Shown here piece by piece: positions 1-4,097 of a stretch of DNA of 5,759 nt. The stretch is from an uncultured bacterium. Its GTDB lineage: Bacteria > Actinomycetota > Coriobacteriia > Coriobacteriales > Coriobacteriaceae. A model generated the notes under the pieces. It saw nothing but the letters and a program-made list of their open reading frames with translations. It was not told where the DNA came from and searched no databases. Where the stretch lies: the NCBI GenBank assembly GCA_905215115.1, contig CAJMOP010000120.1:1-5759 (forward strand). The letters run 5' to 3'. Each line of letters opens with the position of its first letter. The first letter of the stretch is position 1. The translations under genes and the position numbers were made by a program.

Positions 1-466
1 CGATAACCACCACACGGTCGCGCACGGCCTCGACAGCCGCCGCGATCTGAGATGCACTGTGGCCCTCGTCCACCAAGCGCAGCGCATACTCGACCAGCAC
101 GCGCTCGCCCAAGGTCACGTTATTGCTGTCCACGACGAACATGTCGCCGCCCGGCGCCTCGGCAAGTGCCGTACGAGCACTCTGGTTGGTGCCCGAGAGC
201 TTGGCGCCCACGGTAATAATCACGGCCTCATCGCCGGCCTCACGCGCTTCGGCAATCGCCTGCGAAAAGGCGTACGGGTTGACCTGACCGGTCTTGGGCA
301 GCTCATCGCGCTCCACAAGCATCTCGTAAAAGCGCTGGTGATCGATGTCGACGCCATCCATATACACATCGGTGCCAAAGGTGACGGACAGCGGCAGAAC
401 ACGCAGAGCGGGGTGCTCCGCCGGCGACATATCGCTTGCGGAATCGGTAATAATGCGGACGGACAT
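1..466 (-). CDS. DegV family protein (fatty-acid-binding, FakB-like), N-terminal part
   Basis: This is the first 155 codons of a DegV-family protein; the gene runs off the low-coordinate edge, and family members are usually about 280 residues. The start ATG (464-466) has an AAGAAAGGA ribosome binding site six bases upstream. Visible family signatures are the N-terminal strand IITDSASDM (5-13), PKTGQVNP (57-64) matching the usual T-S-Q-P loop, and LSGTNQSA (90-97) matching the family's L-SGT-x-x-SA loop. These loops contribute hydroxyl residues that hold the fatty-acid carboxylate in solved DegV proteins. Known members (FakB) present fatty acids to the FakA kinase for phospholipid synthesis; the partner kinase is not in this window. 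It lies 119 bases behind the MarR gene on the same strand, so co-transcription is possible. Bacteria often carry several DegV paralogues, so lipid specificity cannot be called. The family call is firm; the role is inferred. Confidence 0.93.
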   Translation of the reverse strand, partial: MSVRIITDSASDMSPAEHPALRVLPLSVTFGTDVYMDGVDIDHQRFYEMLVERDELPKTGQVNPYAFSQAIAEAREAGDEAVIITVGAKLSGTNQSARTALAEAPGGDMFVVDSNNVTLGERVLVEYALRLVDEGHSASQIAAAVEAVRDRVVVI

Positions 467-489
467 AACGAATCCTTTCTTGCGCAGGT

Positions 490-530
490 CCCGCGCGGGG
501 AATTTTGACAGCAATGCCCCGGCACGGCAT
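490..530. promoter_or_regulatory. Two short dyads in the DegV leader
   Basis: In the gap between the MarR and DegV genes there is a perfect 10-bp palindrome CCCGCGCGGG (490-499) and a 17-base dyad with arms ATGCC/GGCAT (514-518 and 526-530). Both lie upstream of the DegV ribosome binding site. They could be an operator or leader hairpins, but GC-rich DNA makes such short palindromes by chance. I found no convincing -35/-10 pair here, and no U-tract that would make either one a terminator. Confidence 0.2.
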
Positions 531-585
531 ACGCGCCCAAACGGGACTATGCAGTTTTTAATGGGAAGCAAATGCCTTGGCGGCC

Positions 586-1035
586 TTAGATCTCATGCAG
601 GGTGTTGAGAATCGTACGCAGCGACGCATACATCTGCTCGCGCTGCTCCACACCCATAGCCTTACCGGTGGTGTCGAGCACCTCGCGAATGATGCGGTCC
701 GCCTCGCTCATGCTCTCGCCGCCCAGAGCGGTCAGGCGCACCGGGGCACGATACTTAACGGCCGCATCACCCGAGTCGTCGACCTCGACGTAGCCGCCCT
801 CCTCCAGATGCGCGAGCGTGCGCGAAACGGCGGCACGGGTCACGCCTGCCATGCGAGCCAGGTCAGCGCCAGTCAGGCCGTCCTTGCTGCGCTCAAGATA
901 GTACAGGCACATAACGTCGGAGCCCTTGAGGCCCAGCCTTGCGCCCTCGGATGTCTTAATGCGCTGGATCTCCTTGTAGAGCCCGCTGATCAGTCCGACA
1001 AAGTCCTCGAAACGTGTCTCGTCGTTCTGCTGCAT
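586..1035 (-). CDS. MarR-family transcriptional regulator
   Basis: A 149-residue protein, the normal size for MarR regulators, which act as cytoplasmic dimers that bind palindromic operators and release on binding a ligand. The winged helix-turn-helix is clear: LTGADLARMAGVTRAAVSRTL (54-74, given as 21 residues by position; key residues L54, A57, V65, A68, S71) with the recognition helix at about 65-78. The typical EEGGYV turn follows at 78-83, then a wing (84-101) that ends in the conserved RLTALG. N-terminal (5-30) and C-terminal (107-148) helices would form the dimer interface. The start ATG (1033-1035) has AAAGGCGG nine bases upstream. It precedes the DegV gene on the same strand. The pairing recalls FabT (a MarR protein that senses acyl chains) and FakB, but nothing in the sequence fixes the ligand. 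A dyad 74 bases upstream of the start is a possible self-regulation site. Confidence 0.92.
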   Translation of the reverse strand: MQQNDETRFEDFVGLISGLYKEIQRIKTSEGARLGLKGSDVMCLYYLERSKDGLTGADLARMAGVTRAAVSRTLAHLEEGGYVEVDDSGDAAVKYRAPVRLTALGGESMSEADRIIREVLDTTGKAMGVEQREQMYASLRTILNTLHEI

Positions 1036-1108
1036 GGGAGACGACCGCCTTTCGCTTACATGATGCTAACGGGTAAACATCTTAGCCGCACGAGGCAACA
1101 CCCATACC

Positions 1109-1123
1109 CAAATATCCCATTTG
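1109..1123. promoter_or_regulatory. Operator-like dyad upstream of the MarR gene
   Basis: Arms CAAAT (1109-1113) and ATTTG (1119-1123) are perfect inverted repeats with a 5-base spacer, in an AT-rich patch between the B3/B4 gene's terminator and the MarR start. MarR proteins commonly bind dyads of about 15-20 bp in their own promoters. A GTTAAC palindrome overlaps its right edge (1123-1128). No strong -35/-10 pair could be fixed; TAAGAT, read on the minus strand just downstream, is a weak -10 candidate. Low confidence. Confidence 0.25.
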
Positions 1124-1138
1124 TTAACCCATCAACAT

Positions 1139-1180
1139 AAAAACCACCACAAAGGGGACAGGCACCTTTGTAGTGGTTTT
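1139..1180 (-). terminator. Terminator-like hairpin repeat, copy 1
   Basis: A 16-bp stem pairs 1140-1155 (AAAACCACCACAAAGG) with 1165-1180, with a 9-base loop at 1156-1164. On the minus strand the stem ends in five U residues, so it can act as an intrinsic terminator 28 bases past the stop of the B3/B4 gene; the A-rich opposite arm would also allow action in the other direction. Position 1148 against 1172 is C-A on the plus strand but a G-U pair in minus-strand RNA. A second copy lies at 2097-2133 in the opposite loop orientation. The loop plus stem top reads GGGGACAGGCACC, a motif I associate from memory with dispersed repeats in Coriobacteriia. Confidence 0.7.
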
Positions 1181-1208
1181 GACCGGCGAACATGATCCGC
1201 AGGCGCCG

Positions 1209-1928
1209 CTACAGCTCCACGCAGGGATTGTCGCGAGTCACAAGCGTCTTAACGACAACCGTCGCTCCCAGATAGCGCTCGAGCAGCTCGGCTAAGCGAT
1301 CGATCGCGGCCTGGCAATCCCCCATCCGCTCGGGCTCCACGCACTCAATCGCCAGGAACGCATCGGCCGAATCATCGGACAGCGCCGTGCGAACGCCGTC
1401 GCGCCAGTTCCAGCAGCGGCACACGGCGCCTGCATCGTCGATATAGGCGAGCTCGCCGGGCAGCGTCGGGTCATCCGCTTCCTCGCCAAGAGGCAGGAAC
1501 GCATCGCCACCGTCGGTCACCTTCAAGCGAAGGTCACCCTCGATCGCATGCAAATCCTCGCCTCCCACGGGCAGCGCGTAGGTCAGCGACACCGTGTTGT
1601 AGATGTCCACCGCGGACGTAATGTGGCCCACCGGCTTGCCTTTGAGCACGCGTTTGAGCAGGTTCTCGATTGAGCAACGCGCGCCCTTTTTGGTCTTGAA
1701 CAGACGGTACGCGTCACGCCATGCCTTGACCGGTGCGTTCTCGCTGATAGTATCGCTGGTCAGATGGCGCTCCGCGTCGATATTGGCGCGGTCAAGCAGC
1801 GCGGCAATCGCATCCACGTCCTCCTGGGGTATCTGGGCCGCGGGCTTCATGCCCTTTACGACCACAACGCCGATAGCCGCCTGCGGAAACAGCTCCCAAA
1901 ACGAATTCTCGGCAACAAAGCCCTTCAT
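1209..1928 (-). CDS. Free-standing B3/B4-domain (PheT-related) protein
   Basis: A 239-residue soluble protein of the B3/4-domain family, related to the tRNA-editing part of the phenylalanyl-tRNA synthetase beta subunit but without the synthetase. Diagnostic stretches are NLLKRVLKGKPV (89-100), DIYNTVSLTYALPVGGEDL (108-126), the run around FLPLGEE (144-150), LPGELAYIDDAGAVCRCWNWR (156-176, key residues G158, D164, C170, W173, W175, R176) and DAFLAIECV (189-197). The C-terminal helix and strand (about 205-228) match the usual family end. I chose the ATG at 1926-1928 because AAGGGAG sits five bases upstream; an in-frame GTG nine codons earlier has no such site. By homology it may hydrolyse or bind mischarged aminoacyl-tRNA or a free amino-acid derivative, but this is not established for the stand-alone proteins. 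The gene has its own promoter and leader (1966-2098) and its own terminator-like hairpin, so it looks monocistronic. Confidence 0.9.
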   Translation of the reverse strand: MKGFVAENSFWELFPQAAIGVVVVKGMKPAAQIPQEDVDAIAALLDRANIDAERHLTSDTISENAPVKAWRDAYRLFKTKKGARCSIENLLKRVLKGKPVGHITSAVDIYNTVSLTYALPVGGEDLHAIEGDLRLKVTDGGDAFLPLGEEADDPTLPGELAYIDDAGAVCRCWNWRDGVRTALSDDSADAFLAIECVEPERMGDCQAAIDRLAELLERYLGATVVVKTLVTRDNPCVEL

Positions 1929-1965
1929 ACGTGCTCCCTTCACGATTCGCCCCACGCGAGCGTCT

Positions 1966-2028
1966 AAACAAAAAGCGCTCTCACAGCGGCCACCTTCAAA
2001 GTCCTACGGTGCCGCCACAAGAGCGCTT
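1966..2028 (-). terminator. Leader hairpin with U-tract before the B3/B4 gene (attenuator or small-RNA end)
   Basis: Perfect 9-bp arms pair 1973-1981 with 2020-2028 (AAGCGCTCT/AGAGCGCTT). Inside is a 4x4 internal loop, then a 5-bp GCGGC/GCCGC helix (1986-1990 with 2011-2015) and a 3-bp ACC/GGT extension (1992-1994 with 2008-2010). Read on the minus strand, the structure runs straight into UUUUUGUUU (1974-1966), the form of an intrinsic terminator. It lies between a promoter candidate (2070-2098) and the B3/B4 start at 1928, with no clear second promoter after it. It could therefore attenuate that gene or end a short RNA of roughly 90-100 bases. I recognise no named riboswitch class. Confidence 0.55.
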
Positions 2029-2033
2029 ACGCT

Positions 2034-2055
2034 GTCCCCATCCGGAGAAGGGGAC
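2034..2055 (-). ncRNA. First hairpin of the B3/B4 leader RNA
   Basis: GTCCCC (2034-2039) and GGGGAC (2050-2055) form a perfect 6-bp stem with a 10-base loop that contains the palindrome TCCGGA (2041-2046). It lies just after the predicted transcription start and just before the terminator-like hairpin, so the leader would hold two stem-loops in series. The same GGGGAC hexamer forms the core of the other intergenic repeats here, so this may instead be the remnant of such a repeat. Confidence 0.35.
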
Positions 2056-2069
2056 GATATGTCAGGCGT

Positions 2070-2098
2070 ATTGTAACCCGAGTCATCCGCGCGAGCAA
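2070..2098 (-). promoter_or_regulatory. Sigma70-type promoter for the B3/B4 leader
   Basis: On the minus strand TTGCTC (2098-2093) and TACAAT (2075-2070) are separated by exactly 17 bases. The -10 matches five of six consensus bases and the -35 matches the leading TTG. Transcription would start near 2063, giving a leader of about 135 bases before the ATG at 1928. The -35 abuts, and by two bases overlaps, the U-tract side of the pckA terminator hairpin, so one unit ends where the next begins. This is the best promoter match I found in the window. Confidence 0.55.
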
Positions 2099-2133
2099 AA
2101 CCACCACAAAGGTGTCCCCTTTATGGTGGTTTT
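2097..2133 (-). terminator. Terminator-like hairpin repeat, copy 2, behind pckA
   Basis: A 16-bp stem pairs 2097-2112 with 2118-2133 around a 5-base loop. On the minus strand it begins 16 bases after the pckA stop codon and ends in four U residues. The only imperfect pair, 2107 with 2123, is C-A on the plus strand but G-U in minus-strand RNA. The left arm is identical to that of copy 1 at 1140-1155, while the loop (GGTGTCCCC on the plus strand) is a shortened reverse complement of that copy's GGGGACAGGCACC. The two copies therefore face each other around the B3/B4 unit. Confidence 0.7.
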
Positions 2134-2148
2134 GGGTCTGAAGCAACG

Positions 2149-3819
2149 TTAGTGGCGAAGTCCCAGCAGCCCGCGGCCGCGATGACGGGCGTCGGCGTGT
2201 ACTTGAGCGTGCGGACCGGCGGCCTTGACGGACTCGGGCAGGTGCGAGTACTTCTTCTCGAAGTTCTCCTCGAACATCACCGCCAGGTTGTGCGCTGCCT
2301 CGTCGTAGCGAGCGGTGCTCTGCCAGTACTGGCGCGGCACCAGAATGCCGTCGGGCACACCGTGGCACGTGGTGGGAATGTCGACGTTAAAGATATCGTC
2401 ATGCACGAATTCGCTGTCCTCGATGGTACCGTCGAGGGCGCGGGCCACCAGGGCGCGCGTGTAGGCAAGCTCGATGCGATGGCCCACGCCGTAGCCGCCG
2501 CCGATCCAGCCGGTGTTGACCAGGTACACACGCGTGCGGCCGTCGGCAATGCGCTCGCCGAGCATCTTGGCGTAAACCATGGGGTCGAGTGGCATAAACG
2601 GTTCGCCGAACAGCGAAGAGAACGTGGGCGTGGGCTCGGTGACGCCGACCTCGGTGCCGGGAATCTTGGCCGTAAAGCCCGTCACAAAGTGGTACATGGC
2701 GGCGTCGGCCGTCAGACGCGAGATGGGCGGCAGCACGCCAAAAGCGTCGCAAGTCAAAAACAACACGACGCTCGGGATGGTGCCCATGCCCTTGGTCCAC
2801 GCGTTGGGGATATGCTCGACGGGATAGGCCACGCGCGTATTATGCGTGATCGAGACGTCATCGTAGTTGGGCTTACGATTCTCGTCGAGCACCACATTTT
2901 CGCAAATGGCGCCAAAACGGACAGCGTTGAAGATCTCAGGCTCGTGGAACGCGTCCAGGCCCTCGCACTTGGCGTAGCAGCCGCCCTCGACGTTAAAGAT
3001 ACCCATATCGGACCAACCGTGCTCGTCGTCGCCGATCAGCAGGCGCGTGGGGTTGGCCGAAAGCGTGGTCTTGCCGGTGCCCGACAGGCCAAAGAACACG
3101 GCGGTCTCATGCGTGACGGGATCCATGCTAGCCGAGCAGTGCATGGGCAGCACGTCGTCCTCGACGGGCAGCAAATAATTCATAACGCTGAAGATCGACT
3201 TTTTAATCTCGCCGGAGTAGCCGGTGCCGGCGACCAGAATCACGCGTTCCTGGAAGTTGATGACCACGGCAGCGCTGGAGTTGAGGCCCTTGATGGCAGG
3301 GTCGCACTGGTAACCGGGCGCCGCGAGCACGCAGAAGTCGGGCTCGCCGGTGCGCGCGATTTCGCGGGCGAGCGGGCGGGCGAGCATCTGCTTAATAAAG
3401 AGTGCCTGGCTGGCACGCTCGCAGGCAACGAGCAGTCGACGCGTGTGGTTGCGGTCGGCGCCTGCCATGCCGCGGGTGACGAACACGTCGCGCTCGTTGA
3501 GATAGTCGACGATGCCGGCCTTGATGGCCTCATAGCTCTCGACGGACAGCGGGCGGTTGACGGCGCCCCAGGCAATCTTGTCGTGGACATCGGGGGTGTC
3601 GACGATAAAGCGGTCATTGGGGGAACGGCCGGTACGCTCCCCCGTCTCGATCACCAGCGCGCCGTTGGATGCCATGCGGCCTTCTTCGCGGCGGATAGCG
3701 TGCTCGACGAGCTCCGCGGCGGGTAGATCGACCAGCAGGCGGGGCTGATTCTCGGCGGGATCTTCGACCAGCGTAATACCAAAGTTGGACAAAACATCTG
3801 CAGGGGTAACACCAGGCAT
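2149..3819 (-). CDS. pckA: Phosphoenolpyruvate carboxykinase (ATP-dependent)
   Basis: A cytoplasmic enzyme that interconverts oxaloacetate + ATP and PEP + CO2 + ADP. It is the first step of gluconeogenesis from C4 acids; in many anaerobes it runs in the CO2-fixing, ATP-forming direction. The protein has 556 residues, against about 540 for E. coli PckA. Motifs in order: GRSPNDRF (64-71, substrate-binding R65), YSGEIKK (201-207, with the metal- and substrate-binding lysines), PMHCSA (225-230, metal-binding H227), the P-loop GLSGTGKTT (244-252), LIGDDEHGW (261-269, metal-binding D264/D265), NTRVAY (327-332, R329) and EPTPTFSSLFG (395-405). The P-loop and DDEHGW forms mark the ATP class, not the GTP class. 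The ATG at 3817-3819 is chosen for AAAGGAGG four bases upstream; the frame is open a further 38 codons upstream but that part crosses the promoter region and looks non-coding. The last 20 residues after AAGP (533-536) are a His/Arg/Gly-rich tail not usual for the family. Confidence 0.97.
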   Translation of the reverse strand: MPGVTPADVLSNFGITLVEDPAENQPRLLVDLPAAELVEHAIRREEGRMASNGALVIETGERTGRSPNDRFIVDTPDVHDKIAWGAVNRPLSVESYEAIKAGIVDYLNERDVFVTRGMAGADRNHTRRLLVACERASQALFIKQMLARPLAREIARTGEPDFCVLAAPGYQCDPAIKGLNSSAAVVINFQERVILVAGTGYSGEIKKSIFSVMNYLLPVEDDVLPMHCSASMDPVTHETAVFFGLSGTGKTTLSANPTRLLIGDDEHGWSDMGIFNVEGGCYAKCEGLDAFHEPEIFNAVRFGAICENVVLDENRKPNYDDVSITHNTRVAYPVEHIPNAWTKGMGTIPSVVLFLTCDAFGVLPPISRLTADAAMYHFVTGFTAKIPGTEVGVTEPTPTFSSLFGEPFMPLDPMVYAKMLGERIADGRTRVYLVNTGWIGGGYGVGHRIELAYTRALVARALDGTIEDSEFVHDDIFNVDIPTTCHGVPDGILVPRQYWQSTARYDEAAHNLAVMFEENFEKKYSHLPESVKAAGPHAQVHADARHRGRGLLGLRH

Positions 3820-3860
3820 GGGGCCTCCTTTAAAAACGCGACACGAGGACACGACGCGCA

Positions 3861-3909
3861 CTTTACTCACGTAAAGCCCGTTGTACCCGATATGCAAAAA
3901 CGTTTTTGC
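3861..3909 (-). promoter_or_regulatory. Paired operator-like dyads upstream of pckA
   Basis: A perfect 16-bp palindrome GCAAAAACGTTTTTGC (3894-3909) and a second dyad CTTTAC-TCAC-GTAAAG (3861-3876) have centres 33 bp apart, about three helical turns. Between them TACAAC (3885-3880, minus strand) could be a -10; with a 17-base spacer its -35 would fall inside the larger palindrome as a poor match (CAAAAA). A regulator bound at either dyad would cover such a promoter. A central CG flanked by A and T runs is typical of LacI/GalR-family operators, but it is not an exact catabolite-response element. The regulator is unknown. A further GC hairpin (3915-3931, GGGCGG/CCGCCC) lies just upstream. Confidence 0.45.
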
Positions 3910-3958
3910 GGCAAGGGCGGCAAGCCCGCCCAACGGTCAAAAATCGCAGGCAAGCGGC

Positions 3959-4010
3959 CTAGTCATTGGGGACGTTTTTAAACGACTAATCGTTGGGGAC
4001 ACTCTTGAAC
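3959..4010. repeat. Two-copy direct repeat with 27-base period
   Basis: Positions 3959-3983 and 3986-4010 align without gaps over 25 bases with 19 identities; all six differences are transitions. Each copy carries TTGGGGAC. Between the two cores lies a small perfect hairpin AACGA-CTAA-TCGTT (3981-3994). No coding sequence covers it. It resembles dispersed intergenic repeats of Coriobacteriia that I know only from memory. It adjoins the REP-like element at 4040-4096, so 3959-4096 forms a single block of repeats. Confidence 0.6.
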
Positions 4011-4039
4011 AGGCAACAACCAAGGAGCGTCCCCGGATG

Positions 4040-4096
4040 CCGGCACTTAGGGACGTTCCCAAAGTGCCGGCACATAAGGAACGTCCCTAAGTGCCG
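4040..4096. repeat. REP-like inverted repeat behind the lactate permease gene
   Basis: A perfect 19-bp inverted repeat pairs 4041-4059 (CGGCACTTAGGGACGTTCC) with 4078-4096. The 18-base loop holds a 10-bp palindrome GTGCCGGCAC (4064-4073). A competing fold pairs 4040-4048 with 4062-4070 and 4050-4052 with 4058-4060. The element ends one base before the permease stop codon (4098-4100), so the hairpin would sit at the 3' end of that mRNA, where REP-type structures can stabilise the message or limit readthrough. It lacks a U-tract, so it is not a standard intrinsic terminator. This form matches REP/BIME elements moved by RAYT (REP-associated tyrosine) transposases; no transposase gene is present here. 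Confidence 0.7.
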
Positions 4097-4097
4097 A

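Noticed and set aside
59..508. Plus-strand 149-codon frame over the DegV gene
   Set aside because: Shadow of the DegV reading frame, which has family motifs and a good ribosome binding site on the minus strand.
577..1140. Plus-strand 187-codon frame over the MarR gene
   Set aside because: Antisense shadow with no ribosome binding site or recognisable domain; its end runs into the intergenic region.
1929..1955. Earlier GTG start for the B3/B4 protein
   Set aside because: No ribosome binding site in front of it, while the ATG at 1926-1928 has AAGGGAG at good spacing inside this stretch.
1966..2075. T-box leader before the B3/B4 gene
   Set aside because: GGCGGCACCGTA on the minus strand loosely recalls the T-box GGTGGNACCGCG, but only about 40 bases separate the predicted start from it, too few for a Stem I with specifier loop, and the match is imperfect.
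2152..3726. A 524-codon open frame on the plus strand antisense to pckA
   Set aside because: It mirrors pckA, whose motifs are complete. Long antisense frames are common in GC-rich genes, and its translation has the skewed Ala/Val/Gly/Asp/His composition of a codon shadow and no recognisable domain.
3894..3909. The pckA palindrome as a CcpA catabolite-response element
   Set aside because: The outer TG/CA positions of the 14-base consensus do not fit when centred on CG; only a general LacI-like form remains.
3820..3933. N-terminal extension of PckA by 38 codons
   Set aside because: The strong AAAGGAGG site belongs to the ATG at 3819, the extension is unlike the family, and it crosses the operator-like dyads.
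4040..4096. The REP-like hairpin as a standard intrinsic terminator
   Set aside because: On neither strand is the stem followed by a run of T.
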